A DNA stretch of 64,000 bases from Aquirufa ecclesiirivi (GTDB lineage Bacteria > Bacteroidota > Bacteroidia > Cytophagales > Spirosomataceae), in assembly GCF_011250515.1 (NCBI RefSeq), contig NZ_JAANOP010000007.1, positions 62,001-126,000 of the forward strand. The letters run 5' to 3'. The position numbers and the translations under genes were made by a program. Positions 44,479-53,641 of the stretch are shown piece after piece. Below the pieces are notes generated by a model, which was given only the letters and a program-made list of their open reading frames with translations, searched no databases and was not told where the DNA came from. How positions within the stretch are numbered: the stretch's first letter is position 1; every line of letters begins with the position of its first letter.

Positions 44479-44780
44479 AAATCAATGGATATATGAAGTT
44501 GACCACCTAGACCAACTTCTACTATTTTCTTTAAGGTAGATAATCGGACTTCTTTCACATCATTTTCAATTTTAGAAATATACGATTTAGTGGTACCTAC
44601 TTTCAAAGCTAATTCTTCTTGGGTTAAACCTTGATTTTTTCTGGCTTCATGAAGTAAGACTCCTAATTTAAAATGCTGATATCCAACCTCAAAATCATCC
44701 CTCGCAATATTCTCTAATTGACCATAATTAGATTCTATAAATTGATCCAAACTGACAAAATCACTATTTTTCTTTTTCAT
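44475..44780 (-). CDS. HigA-like antitoxin with XRE helix-turn-helix
   Basis: This 101-residue protein has a C-terminal XRE domain: LHEARKNQGLTQEELALKVGTTKSYISKIE, with recognition helix SYISKIENDV, and an N-terminal region of about 40 residues for toxin binding. It overlaps the toxin gene upstream by 17 bp, with toxin first, the order typical of HigBA. It should neutralise the toxin and repress the shared promoter at the inverted repeat at 45120-45145. Its stop overlaps the dnaX stop by 4 bp. Confidence 0.9.
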   Translation of the reverse strand: MKKKNSDFVSLDQFIESNYGQLENIARDDFEVGYQHFKLGVLLHEARKNQGLTQEELALKVGTTKSYISKIENDVKEVRLSTLKKIVEVGLGGQLHISIDF

Positions 44781-45099
44781 AAAACAACTTGATTTTTTGT
44801 GCTTTGATTATATCTTTTCTTAAAATCCTTTGGGTTTTCTTTTTTATCGCATGGGTAACCACGACATAAAAACCATCTTGAAAACAAAATACTCTAAAAA
44901 TATCAGAGCCTACTTGAATTCTAATTTCATATATGCTATCAGATGAAATTAATTTTTTAAAATATACAATTGGGACCCACTCTAATTCCTCAATTAATCT
45001 AAAAGTCCATAATATCTTTTCTTTTACTTGCTCAGATTGATTCTGAAAAAAATATTGAAATTCATTTGAGTATATCTTAATAGTCCGGTATTTGCGCAT
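44764..45099 (-). CDS. HigB/Gp49-like RelE-superfamily toxin
   Basis: This 111-residue protein belongs to the phage-derived Gp49/HigB group of RelE-like mRNA interferases. Core features are FRLIEELEWVPIVYFKKL, YEIRIQVGSDIFRVFCFQDGFYVVVTHAIKKKTQ and a basic C-terminal helix (KDIIKAQKIKLFYEKEK). It would cut mRNA on the ribosome. It is the first gene of a two-gene unit with the XRE antitoxin and overlaps it by 17 bp. Family activity is known from other members; activity here is inferred. Confidence 0.9.
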   Translation of the reverse strand: MRKYRTIKIYSNEFQYFFQNQSEQVKEKILWTFRLIEELEWVPIVYFKKLISSDSIYEIRIQVGSDIFRVFCFQDGFYVVVTHAIKKKTQRILRKDIIKAQKIKLFYEKEK

Positions 45100-45109
45100 T
45101 GGTTCTTAA

Positions 45110-45145
45110 CAAATTTAGAAAAAGTTTCACTAAAGTGAAACTTTT
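45110..45145 (-). promoter_or_regulatory. Promoter and operator of the HigBA-like pair
   Basis: On the minus strand TAAATTTG (45110-45117) is an exact -7 match, 10 bp before the toxin ATG. Just upstream at 45120-45145 lies a 26-bp inverted repeat, AAAAGTTTCACT, spacer AA, then AGTGAAACTTTT, covering the -33 area. This is the expected location for antitoxin autoregulation. Confidence 0.7.
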
Positions 45146-45274
45146 ATTTTTCTTAAAATTATTTATTACCAAAAAAACGAAACAAATAATACTATTTCCT
45201 TCCATGTATTAATACGGCAGACAATTACCAAGAAACTGATAATTTAATTAGGTGGAGTTTTTTAGCTTTAAAAA

Positions 45275-45814
45275 TCAATAAAGCATATCACGCAAAGTCA
45301 ACATCGTCTTCCAATTCCGAGTGGTAGCGGAGACCTTAAGTTTATTCTCTAAGAAATTATTGCTCAATTTCGCATTTCCATAGCCCTTAGGAACATACAA
45401 ATAAACTGCTCGATCAATGAGTTGAAAGGTCTCCTCTTGAAAAGCGAAACTAGCTAGTTTTTCCACGTTTTCGGGCAATGGTAAGGTCGCTAATAAACTC
45501 ACATACAATTTAGCTTCATCCAGATTGTCATGAGCTATAAAGGGATTGTTGGCAATCACTTGATTCCAAATTGGAACACTAAAGACTTGAATATCTACCT
45601 CAAATCCAAATTGATCTAGTATGGCTAAATGTATTCTTTCAGCCATTTCATCCTCGGTTAAATCGTTACTTTGAAATACTACATTCCCGCTTTGGATATA
45701 AGTCTGAACAGTTTCAAATCCTAGCGATTCAAACATGGCTTTGAGTTCCACCATTTTGATCATCTTCTGACCAGACACATTAATTCCACGAAGCAATGCG
45801 ATATAAGTAGTCAT
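45275..45814 (-). CDS. DUF1697 family protein
   Basis: This 179-residue cytoplasmic protein opens MTTYIALLRGINVSGQKMIKM, the hallmark of DUF1697, then FETVQTYIQSGNVVFQS, and ends with SATTRNWKTMLTLRDML, which resembles the family end 'TTRNWNTV.KL'. The function is unknown. Its start overlaps the preceding lipoprotein stop by 1 bp, so translation is coupled and it belongs to the proA set. Confidence 0.9.
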   Translation of the reverse strand: MTTYIALLRGINVSGQKMIKMVELKAMFESLGFETVQTYIQSGNVVFQSNDLTEDEMAERIHLAILDQFGFEVDIQVFSVPIWNQVIANNPFIAHDNLDEAKLYVSLLATLPLPENVEKLASFAFQEETFQLIDRAVYLYVPKGYGNAKLSNNFLENKLKVSATTRNWKTMLTLRDMLY

Positions 45815-46248
45815 TAAAAATTATCATAATACGTGAAATCCTGCACAATCTTCCCATTTTCAATGCGGAAAATAACAGCAATAGGTAATTCAAATTTCTT
45901 TTGATCGGCTCCTGTACCCGTGGAAACAAACTCCACAGTCACGTGCTTATCTCCAGATGGATAAACACTCACCACCTGATCATGTACATCAGGAAACTGT
46001 TGTTGTAAGCCCGAATATTCCTCCACAAATTGAGCTTTCGACTTTTTAATCACCTTCATCCCCGATGTTGGATCTTTAAACTCGGCAGAGTCGGCATACA
46101 TCTCCGATAAAGCCTTCCAATCATGCTGATTAAACAAAGTAAAATACTGATTAATTAGCTCCTTATTCTTATCCTCCATGCTAGATGAAGTACTTTGGCA
46201 GGCAGTAAAAAACAAGCCAAACAAAAGAAGTATACCCGTTTTTTTCAT
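45814..46248 (-). CDS. SnoaL/NTF2-like lipoprotein
   Basis: I start at the ATG at 46248 (144 residues), where the lipoprotein leader MKKTGILLLFGLFFTACQ begins, rather than 28 codons earlier. The mature part is an NTF2-like cone fold: NKELINQYFTLFNQHDWKALSEMYADSAEFKDP, VSTGTGADQKKFELPIAVIFRIENGKIVQDFTYYDN. Members may be polyketide cyclase-like enzymes or simple binding proteins. It lies between proA and the DUF1697 gene. Substrate unknown. Confidence 0.85.
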   Translation of the reverse strand: MKKTGILLLFGLFFTACQSTSSSMEDKNKELINQYFTLFNQHDWKALSEMYADSAEFKDPTSGMKVIKKSKAQFVEEYSGLQQQFPDVHDQVVSVYPSGDKHVTVEFVSTGTGADQKKFELPIAVIFRIENGKIVQDFTYYDNF

Positions 46249-46298
46249 AGTATATTCATGAGAGAATGTAAATAATCTATTAGTACATTTTCCTTTTT

Positions 46299-47555
46299 CT
46301 ACCTCACCTGCCCATTCCCTACCAATACCCACTTTTCGGTCACTAATTTCTCCAAAGCAAAAGGACCTCTTGCATGCAATTTCTGTGTTGAAATACCAAT
46401 CTCCGCCCCTAATTCAAAGACGCCTCCATCGGTAAACCGTGTAGATGCATTCCAATAAACGGCAGCTGCATCAATGGCCTGCAAAAAGTAATTGGCCTCT
46501 GCTGCATCTTCTGAAATAATGGCTTCGGAATGACGAGAAGAATAATTGGATATATGTAGAATAGCCTCTTCGGTACTATCCACAACTTTAATGGAACAAG
46601 CAAAATCTAAAAACTCACGACCAAAATCTTCCTCGCTAGCTTCGAATAAAAAAGGATAAGCCTGTGCCTTTAACAAGGCATAAGAACGAGGATCGGCATG
46701 AATCTTGACATGGTATTGAATAAAATCATCCTGAATCAAACTCAAAAAACGAGATAATTTACTTGCATGAATGACAATGGTATCCAATGAATTACAAACG
46801 GAAGGTCGGGTTACTTTGGCATTAACCACTACCGGTACCGCTTTAGCCAAATCTGCTGTCTCGGCTACGTAAGTATGGCAAACTCCCGCACCTGTCTCAA
46901 TCGTTGGGACCAATGACTCCCTACGCACACGCTGAATTAAAGCATCAGAGCCTCGTGGTATAATGACATCAATGTACTTGGTTGCCGTCAATAAGGTACT
47001 CACATGAGCCCGATCCGTTGGTAAAAGTCGAACTAGATCCTTTGAAAACCCATTCTTTTCCAAGGCTTGGTGAATCAAGGAAACCAAAAAAGAATTGCTG
47101 TTCCATGCATCCGTTCCTCCTCGCAATACGGCAGCATTTCCTGAGCGAATACATAAGGCAGCCACATCAATGGTCACATTGGGCCTAGATTCATAAATAA
47201 CTCCCACCACACCCAAAGGCACGGCCAGCTTCCGTAAATGTAAACCGTTCTTTAACTCTTTTTCCAAAATAACCTGTCCAGAAGGATCAGGCAACAACAT
47301 GATATCACGTAAACTATCTGCTAAGGACTGGACGCGCTCTTCTGTCAACAACAAACGATCGCGCATGGGATTATTCACATCATAATGAGCTAAATCTTGG
47401 GCATTCGCTTGAATAACTCCCAATTTATTTTCTTCCAACAAGAAAGCCAAATCTGATAAAATGGCATTTTTTTGATCACTACTTGCCATGGCCAAAGCGA
47501 TGGCAGCATTTCGGGTAGCAGCTAAAGAAGCCAAAAGTTCACTCGTATTTTCCAT
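46299..47555 (-). CDS. proA: Gamma-glutamyl phosphate reductase ProA
   Basis: This 418-residue enzyme reduces glutamyl 5-phosphate to the semialdehyde in proline synthesis. It shows LRKLAVPLGVVGVIYESRPNVT, GNAAVLRGG, the region IIPRGSDALIQ, the catalytic Cys in VTRPSVCNSLDTIV, and VYWNASTRFTDGGVFELGAEIGISTQKLHARGP near the end. Length is typical. No proB is adjacent. It is followed by a lipoprotein gene 50 bp downstream and preceded by the outer-membrane gene set across 13 bp. Confidence 0.96.
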   Translation of the reverse strand: MENTSELLASLAATRNAAIALAMASSDQKNAILSDLAFLLEENKLGVIQANAQDLAHYDVNNPMRDRLLLTEERVQSLADSLRDIMLLPDPSGQVILEKELKNGLHLRKLAVPLGVVGVIYESRPNVTIDVAALCIRSGNAAVLRGGTDAWNSNSFLVSLIHQALEKNGFSKDLVRLLPTDRAHVSTLLTATKYIDVIIPRGSDALIQRVRRESLVPTIETGAGVCHTYVAETADLAKAVPVVVNAKVTRPSVCNSLDTIVIHASKLSRFLSLIQDDFIQYHVKIHADPRSYALLKAQAYPFLFEASEEDFGREFLDFACSIKVVDSTEEAILHISNYSSRHSEAIISEDAAEANYFLQAIDAAAVYWNASTRFTDGGVFELGAEIGISTQKLHARGPFALEKLVTEKWVLVGNGQVR

Positions 47556-47568
47556 GAATTAATGTAGG

Positions 47569-50500
47569 CTAAAAATCGTAACCGAATGACAAATAGGTTA
47601 CTGGTGCTTTAATTTCTTTATTATCCATACCAAAGGCATAATCCAATTTGATGAAATAGCCCAATAAATAGGCTCTAGCTCCCAAACCATATCCAACCAA
47701 GAATGGATTCCTGAAATCCGTAACTGTCGCTAAAAATGGATTGGTATTTCCTCCATAAGTATTCGTATTAAATCCATTGGTTCTAGCAAATGGATTTGAT
47801 CCTGTCCAGGCACTTCCAATATCGGTAAAGCCGGCAAATTGAAAAGAGTTCATGAACCTAGATTTGGAAAAATCTGGCCCCATCAGGGATTTCAAAGGAA
47901 CACGTAATTCTAAATTCAATAAAATATGACTTTGTCCCGACAATTTATTGACATTAAAACCACGCAAAGGACTAGCTACATCACTCATGAATACATCCCG
48001 CTGTGCTATACCTCCAGTCCCCATAGGATTCTCTTTATTTCTGGCTTCACGCTGAATAAACAACCAATTATCCACTCCACCTAACATGGTTTGAGGAGCA
48101 GCTGAACCAAGGGCATTGGAAGCTGATAAACGAGCCGCCAATAAGAAACTATTAGAAAGCTTCAAGTAACGACGCATATCCAAACGGATACGACTGAAAT
48201 TTTGAGCTAAAGCTAAACCTGTCTGATATTCCGCTGAAAGATTCATCCTGAAACCTGTCCGTTGGTTTTCGCCCAAATGCACCGTATTATCAAAAGTATA
48301 TTCCAATTTGGCACCCGCATAGGTGGCCAAGTTTTCAGGTGTGGCTAGATTGTACTGATCAATGGCTCGATTAGAACTAAAAGATCCGGAAAAACTTAAT
48401 TTACTTAATAAATTAAATGGATATACACCTTTTACTTCGATGCGGTTGTATCGAACTTTTTGAGAAAAATTCTCATTTTCTTGATCCAAAACCTTTCTGT
48501 CGAAACGTACAAACCAATCTACTTTATTCGCCAAATAGCCGTATTCAGCCCATAAGTCGGCATTTCGCAAATTAGAAGTCACAAATATACCTGTCCGAAC
48601 TAAATGGTTCTCCAAAAGATCATTCATCTTTACCTCAAAAGAATATCCCAAACCTCGGATAGGATCCACCATGAAATTCCCCTCTGATTTGTTGACCACA
48701 AAGGAATTTTGATAATCCACTGGACCCATTAATTTACCTGGATCTTTTCGTAATCGTTGACTTTGTTGCCTCAATTCGATCCTGGCTCTACGCTGATCTG
48801 CCCGACGAAGCAATGGTTTTTCAAGACTATCTTTGGTAGCTAAGGTAGCAGGATCTACCGAAGAAATTTCATTCACTTGAGGATACCACCGACTTTGACC
48901 CGCACTGGCTAATGAGCTTAGCGGATAGGTGCTAATCATTTGAGTGAGCATTTCATTTTGCCGCACTACCAATTGATCTTTGGTCCATTCAGCCGATCTC
49001 CATGGACCTGAACGAGCGCCATTTTGATAAAAAGTAGTATCAGACCAGCGCAAACTAATCAAATTGGTCCCGGAAGTTTCTTCGCTTAGAAAGTTCCAAA
49101 CGCTATCTGAAACTTGTCTAATATTGTGAATATATCCTCGATGTGCAAAAATGCGGTTCGGATTGGATGGATCATCAGCTTTCCAATGGTACATAGAATA
49201 AATACCATCCTTCGAAACGTTGGCTTTCCAAGTTGAATCCACATATTTCTCCGTGATATAGGCTACATCATTCCCATTGTTCCACCAATGCGCTTCTATT
49301 TCATCATGAGCATCCTGCGTCACAGCAGTGTATCGATTTCGTCTCAAATCATAAATCCCTACATCAACTTGTCCGTTTTTTAATGCCCTAACTAACATCC
49401 GCTGGCCATTGGAAGCCATCTCAAAATCTAGGCAATTTAAATCCACTAACTTCTTTTTGCTTTCCACTCGAAGGTTAAACTTATTCGCATTCAAGGCAGA
49501 ATAGGTTTGTAAATAGGAATTTCCCTCCGCACTATATAGAATGGATAATACATTTGACTTCCCCCAGGACAACAGAGGACCACGGTTCGAAGAAATTCGC
49601 TCTGAATCTTTTAAACCCGTCTGAAAAATACTTTGTGATTTTTGATTACCTAAATTCATCAAGTTCACCTGAAATTTTCCTGATTCACCCAGTACATAGG
49701 CTAGCCATTTCCCATCCGTACTTACTTTAAAATCACCGAGTAGTTGATCATTTAGCATATCCACAGAAGTCAAATTTTTCAATCCATTCAAGGCAACGGT
49801 ATTGACCTCTTCCTGTTTTGACTGATTCATGTAATACTCAAACCATTCGCGCAAAAACTTACTAAAAGGCTTTTTGATTGTACTCGAAATACTGGATTGC
49901 TCATTCCGAATGATCCGAGTCAAATTCAAAATATTGCTGACTGGCTGCTTTCCATAGGTTTTAACCAAGTAGGCCCAAATTGAATGCCCCAACCAAATGG
50001 ATTCCTTCCCTTGTGCCAAATTAGGTTTCCGCACTCGATTATTGACAACCACTTGGTACATAAACTGATTCATTTCTGGAGAATCACCCTCGGCAACGTA
50101 AGCTGCAATTCCTTCCGAGAACCATTCTGGAACAGAAAGTAATAATGAATTTTGAAGTGCATCTTTGATACTCCCGCCAAAAAGCATATCATTCACATAC
50201 ACTTTAGTAACCTCTCTGATCAGCTCCTTCTTATATTCTGAGGTATTATTTTGAAAGGCTATCTCCACTTTGAATTTGGCAAAGTTTTCCGCCTTAGCTT
50301 CTTCAGCATTATCTAAACTAATTCCAGTATTGGATTGTATCCAATCTTGATGGGAGGGATAAACAAATAGTTTGATTTTATTGAATGGACTGTAGCCCAA
50401 AATATCCGTGATTCGGGGAAACTCAGATTCTAAAATTTGAATGGTATTTCGAGCTAAAGCTTCATTCTTACCGAAATAATACACTTCAAAGTTTTGGCTG

Positions 50501-50631
50501 GTAAAAAACTTCCAAACAAATTTTTGATACTGTATTCGGGTTTTATCGAATTTCTTTTGACTTGGATAGAAGTCTTGCCCGGATAGCATGAAGGAAAAAA
50601 GCAGCAAAAACAAAAGCAAAAATCTTTTCAT
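47569..50631 (-). CDS. Large outer-membrane protein: degenerate metallopeptidase domain, TolB-like propeller, BamA-like barrel
   Basis: This 1020-residue protein has a signal peptide (MKRFLLLFLLLFSFMLSG). Residues about 40-270 resemble a peptidase MA-like domain, but the expected HExxH position reads REVTK (139-143), so zinc binding looks lost. The nearby PEWFSEGIAAY is kept. A TolB/WD40-like propeller spans about 290-620, and the C-terminal 350 residues form a beta barrel ending in Phe (TYLSFGYDF), as in Omp85/surface-antigen proteins. It follows the FAD oxidoreductase gene and precedes proA. It may be a scaffold or pseudo-protease on the cell surface. Confidence 0.82.
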   Translation of the reverse strand: MKRFLLLFLLLFSFMLSGQDFYPSQKKFDKTRIQYQKFVWKFFTSQNFEVYYFGKNEALARNTIQILESEFPRITDILGYSPFNKIKLFVYPSHQDWIQSNTGISLDNAEEAKAENFAKFKVEIAFQNNTSEYKKELIREVTKVYVNDMLFGGSIKDALQNSLLLSVPEWFSEGIAAYVAEGDSPEMNQFMYQVVVNNRVRKPNLAQGKESIWLGHSIWAYLVKTYGKQPVSNILNLTRIIRNEQSSISSTIKKPFSKFLREWFEYYMNQSKQEEVNTVALNGLKNLTSVDMLNDQLLGDFKVSTDGKWLAYVLGESGKFQVNLMNLGNQKSQSIFQTGLKDSERISSNRGPLLSWGKSNVLSILYSAEGNSYLQTYSALNANKFNLRVESKKKLVDLNCLDFEMASNGQRMLVRALKNGQVDVGIYDLRRNRYTAVTQDAHDEIEAHWWNNGNDVAYITEKYVDSTWKANVSKDGIYSMYHWKADDPSNPNRIFAHRGYIHNIRQVSDSVWNFLSEETSGTNLISLRWSDTTFYQNGARSGPWRSAEWTKDQLVVRQNEMLTQMISTYPLSSLASAGQSRWYPQVNEISSVDPATLATKDSLEKPLLRRADQRRARIELRQQSQRLRKDPGKLMGPVDYQNSFVVNKSEGNFMVDPIRGLGYSFEVKMNDLLENHLVRTGIFVTSNLRNADLWAEYGYLANKVDWFVRFDRKVLDQENENFSQKVRYNRIEVKGVYPFNLLSKLSFSGSFSSNRAIDQYNLATPENLATYAGAKLEYTFDNTVHLGENQRTGFRMNLSAEYQTGLALAQNFSRIRLDMRRYLKLSNSFLLAARLSASNALGSAAPQTMLGGVDNWLFIQREARNKENPMGTGGIAQRDVFMSDVASPLRGFNVNKLSGQSHILLNLELRVPLKSLMGPDFSKSRFMNSFQFAGFTDIGSAWTGSNPFARTNGFNTNTYGGNTNPFLATVTDFRNPFLVGYGLGARAYLLGYFIKLDYAFGMDNKEIKAPVTYLSFGYDF

Positions 50632-50679
50632 CCTGTTTTCAGATTTATAGGCAATTTCAATAAAACCAAATTTAATGAT

Positions 50680-51720
50680 TTATGTGGAAAATAAATGGTA
50701 AAATCGACGAATTGATGCTTCGGAATTTATCTGCCCCTCACCTTTCCATTCCGCTAGCCATTGCTGGGCAAAATAAGGGCTCAATGATACTCCTTTAGAA
50801 CCAAATCCATTAAATATAGCCAAAGGTAATTGGGGATGAAAACCCACCAAAGGCCTACGATCTTGGGTGGCTGGTCTTACACCCGTAGACATTTCTACTT
50901 CTTCATAAGAATTTACACCCAATGATGTTAGCTTATTCCTTAAATCCAAGGTTGCTGAAAAACTAGGCTGATTTGAAAAATCATCCCAACGGTAAGTAGC
51001 ACCTACTTTAAATACGTCATTTCCTAAAGGAAGCAGAAATCCATTTTTATTTAGAATATATTCTTGAGAAGGTTCTTCTGATTTAATTTTCATCAATTCT
51101 CCCTTGGCAGGCAAAAAATTCAAATGACCAAAAAATGGATTATGTTTCTGGGCATGAAAACCTTCACAAAAAATAACACAAGCGTAAGCTTGTCCCTGAA
51201 AATGAACCTCATCACCAGAAATAGTTAAATCGATGTTTGGGTTAATGACTATTTCCTTGATTAAATTTTTAGACTGAAAATATTGTTTTGAGCTCTTCAG
51301 TAAGCATTCCACATCTAACCAACCTGCATTTTTTATCCAAACTCCTTCTTCCTCCCAGCGAAGGTATTCATTGTGAATAGCGCCTTTTCTATCTAAGAGC
51401 CATCCTTTCATCTCTTCATTGGCAAAAGGCCTAAACAAGGGCGTGGGATGAAAAAATGAAATATCTAGAGTTTTTTCTAGTGTCCTATAAAATGGGAAAA
51501 GGTAGCTGAATAGCTCATCCACTAACCAAGATTTCTCTAATTTTCGCCCAGTAACTGGATTGAAAATCCCTCCCGCCGCATAAGAAGACGTGAAATAAGT
51601 ATTGGGAGCATCGACTATATTAAAAGCCACATTCGCTTGGTCCAAGGTATGAGCCAGTATGGTTCCTGCCAAACCTTGTCCTACGATTAATACGGGAAGT
51701 GTATGCTTATTTATTGGCAT
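50680..51720 (-). CDS. FAD-dependent oxidoreductase (DAO family)
   Basis: The ATG at 51720 gives 346 residues; a GTG three codons upstream is less likely. A GxGxxG dinucleotide loop appears as LIVGQGLAGTILAHTL at the N-terminus, and GGIFNPVTGR and the C-terminal RRPLVGFHPQLPLAIFNGFGSKGVSLSPYF support a D-amino acid oxidase/glycine oxidase-like fold, which oxidises amines using FAD. The specific substrate is unknown. It overlaps cmk by 14 bp and forms a run with alpha/beta hydrolase, lipoprotein, clpX and clpP genes. Confidence 0.85.
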   Translation of the reverse strand: MPINKHTLPVLIVGQGLAGTILAHTLDQANVAFNIVDAPNTYFTSSYAAGGIFNPVTGRKLEKSWLVDELFSYLFPFYRTLEKTLDISFFHPTPLFRPFANEEMKGWLLDRKGAIHNEYLRWEEEGVWIKNAGWLDVECLLKSSKQYFQSKNLIKEIVINPNIDLTISGDEVHFQGQAYACVIFCEGFHAQKHNPFFGHLNFLPAKGELMKIKSEEPSQEYILNKNGFLLPLGNDVFKVGATYRWDDFSNQPSFSATLDLRNKLTSLGVNSYEEVEMSTGVRPATQDRRPLVGFHPQLPLAIFNGFGSKGVSLSPYFAQQWLAEWKGEGQINSEASIRRFYHLFST

Positions 51721-52393
51721 GCTGAACACGTCGAACTTGTTCTAAAACAAAAGCAACTTGTTCATCCATGGATTTATAAGAAGTATCTAAATCAATGGCA
51801 TCGTCGGCACGTTTAAGTGGCCCTTCGCTTCGATTGGAATCAATTTCATCCCGAATTTTCAAATTCTCCACAATTTGTTCTATGGGCAAATCCTCTCCTT
51901 TCTGCATCAATTCTAATTTTCTTCTTTGTGCCCTAATCTTGGGGTCAGCTGTCATGAAAATTTTCACTTCGGCATCAGGAAATACTACAGTACCTACGTC
52001 TCTTCCATCCATGACTACGCCTTTCTTTTTCCCCATTTTTTGCTGCTGCGCAACCATGGCATGACGCACCGTAGGAATAGCACTTACTTGACTCACAATA
52101 TCAGAAATGTACATTTTCCGGATTTCATTCTCCACATTTTCGCCATTCAAAAAAGTATCCGAAGCTTGTCTTTCGGGATTAAATTCAAATGTAATATGCA
52201 CTTCATCCAAGGCTTTTTCAACGGCTTCCAAATTTCCACAATCTACTTGATTGCGCTGAAAATAGAGTGCTACTGCGCGATACATTGCCCCAGTGTCAAC
52301 AAAGGCATAATGCAACTGTGCTGCCACACGCTTGGCAGTGGTACTTTTTCCACAAGAAGAAAAGCCATCAAGGGCAATAATGATTTTAGACAT
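51707..52393 (-). CDS. cmk: Cytidylate kinase
   Basis: This 228-residue kinase makes (d)CDP from (d)CMP. It has P-loop ALDGFSSCGKSTTAKRVA, YAFVDTGAMYRAVALYF, GRDVGTVVFPDAEVKIFMTAD and RDEIDSNRSEGPLKRADDAIDLDTS. Length is normal. It overlaps the alpha/beta hydrolase gene at its start by 8 bp and the FAD oxidoreductase at its end by 14 bp. Confidence 0.96.
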   Translation of the reverse strand: MSKIIIALDGFSSCGKSTTAKRVAAQLHYAFVDTGAMYRAVALYFQRNQVDCGNLEAVEKALDEVHITFEFNPERQASDTFLNGENVENEIRKMYISDIVSQVSAIPTVRHAMVAQQQKMGKKKGVVMDGRDVGTVVFPDAEVKIFMTADPKIRAQRRKLELMQKGEDLPIEQIVENLKIRDEIDSNRSEGPLKRADDAIDLDTSYKSMDEQVAFVLEQVRRVQHANK

Positions 52394-53108
52394 GAATAGA
52401 GTTTAAAAACGAATAAATAGCCAAATATACTTCATTGGGGGCTTCATATGCGGCTTGGTGTCCAACATGGGGTATGCAATTTACTTGATGAATAGAAGAC
52501 ATGGACACCGCTTTTTCCACATCTTCCCAAGGGACTATTGTATCCATTTCCCCATGAATAAATAAAAAAGGAATGGTTGTTGATGCCAATAAGTCCAATC
52601 CTGCTGCTCGGTCACGCATGGCAAGCGATGCTGCCACCAAACCTGAAGCAGATAATTCTTGATATCGAATGACTAAGCTTTTAATAAGTTCAGGATTTTG
52701 TTGTACAAAGTCCTGTGAAAACAAATTGGGAACAAAAGGCCCAATAAAGGCTCTTGTTCCCATTTTTTGTACAAACTCGATGGTTTTATTACGATTTACT
52801 TTTTTCTCTTCTGAGTCTGGCATGGCGGTTGAATTCAACATCACCACAGATTTTACTTGTTGCGGAAATTCTTTGGCTAATGCCAAGGCAACATAACCTC
52901 CCATCGAATGCCCAATAAGATGCCAAGAATGATCCTTGGGTAGGTCTAAGGCAATTTTTTGAGCATATTCCGACATATTTTGACAATCCTCCCAGCCTGC
53001 ATAATCAGGCGAAACAACAGGAAATGGCCACGTATACGCAGGTATGAAATCATCCCAAACACGGTGATCTTCACCAAATCCGTGTAAACAGACGATGATT
53101 TCTTTCAT
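52386..53108 (-). CDS. Alpha/beta hydrolase
   Basis: This 240-residue alpha/beta-hydrolase has HGFGEDHRVWDDFIPAY at the oxyanion site, nucleophile elbow LIGHSMGGYVAL, PFLFIHGEMDTIVPWEDV and the catalytic His in PHVGHQAAYEAP. Closest types are esterases and lactonases of small acyl substrates. It has no leader. The start is 1 bp after the stop of the upstream lipoprotein gene, and its end overlaps cmk by 8 bp. Confidence 0.9.
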   Translation of the reverse strand: MKEIIVCLHGFGEDHRVWDDFIPAYTWPFPVVSPDYAGWEDCQNMSEYAQKIALDLPKDHSWHLIGHSMGGYVALALAKEFPQQVKSVVMLNSTAMPDSEEKKVNRNKTIEFVQKMGTRAFIGPFVPNLFSQDFVQQNPELIKSLVIRYQELSASGLVAASLAMRDRAAGLDLLASTTIPFLFIHGEMDTIVPWEDVEKAVSMSSIHQVNCIPHVGHQAAYEAPNEVYLAIYSFLNSIHV

Positions 53109-53109
53109 A

Positions 53110-53634
53110 TTAAAACGAATGCAAAAGACCTAAGAGTACAAATATCAAACCGATGAAAGCAGAAACTGCTCCAATGGCTCCCAACCCGAAAATGGAAAGA
53201 ATGATACCGATAATCAACAAAATAACTCCAATTTTCACTTTGGAATCCCAAGATGAAGGACCGGAAGCTTGTTTTTGTTTCTTAGCTTGTGCTTTATACT
53301 CCTTGATTTGCGCTTTCAGCTGAGCTTTGAATGCTTTTTTATGTTGAATCAACTCCTTTTTCTCCATGTGTTTCATGGATTTCACTTCCTGGTGTAAAGA
53401 ATTTAATTCTGTAACTAGTTTCGCTTCTTCGGGCGAATTAGGTACTACAGGAACGATTTCTTCAACCAGTTGATTGGACTGACTAACCAATAGCTTGGGT
53501 TCTTCTTCTTTCACAGGGCTAACAATAGCCTTGGTAGCAGGCTGAGCTTGCTTGTAAACAGCAAAATACGCTCCTTGATGTGAACAAGAAGTAATGAATA
53601 AAGTTAATGCGAGAACGATTAGAATGTTTTTCAT
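53110..53634 (-). CDS. Lipoprotein with basic helix and C-terminal membrane hairpin
   Basis: This 174-residue protein has a lipobox (LFITSC, Cys 17). A polar stretch then leads into a charged helix rich in Lys and Gln (HKKAFKAQLKAQIKEYKAQAKKQ), and the last 45 residues form two hydrophobic segments (VKIGVILLIIGIILSIFGLGAIG and AFIGLIFVLLGLL). I do not recognise a family; a short C-terminal membrane hairpin with an inner helix occurs in several Bacteroidota envelope proteins. It sits 7 bp after clpX. Confidence 0.7.
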   Translation of the reverse strand: MKNILIVLALTLFITSCSHQGAYFAVYKQAQPATKAIVSPVKEEEPKLLVSQSNQLVEEIVPVVPNSPEEAKLVTELNSLHQEVKSMKHMEKKELIQHKKAFKAQLKAQIKEYKAQAKKQKQASGPSSWDSKVKIGVILLIIGIILSIFGLGAIGAVSAFIGLIFVLLGLLHSF

Positions 53635-53641
53635 AGATAAA

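Noticed and set aside
45145-45274. Gene or RNA between the toxin-antitoxin pair and the DUF1697 gene
   Set aside because: AT-rich sequence with no frame or strong structure.
51795-52399. Plus-strand frames opposite cmk
   Set aside because: They are antisense to a well-conserved kinase and show no start signal.
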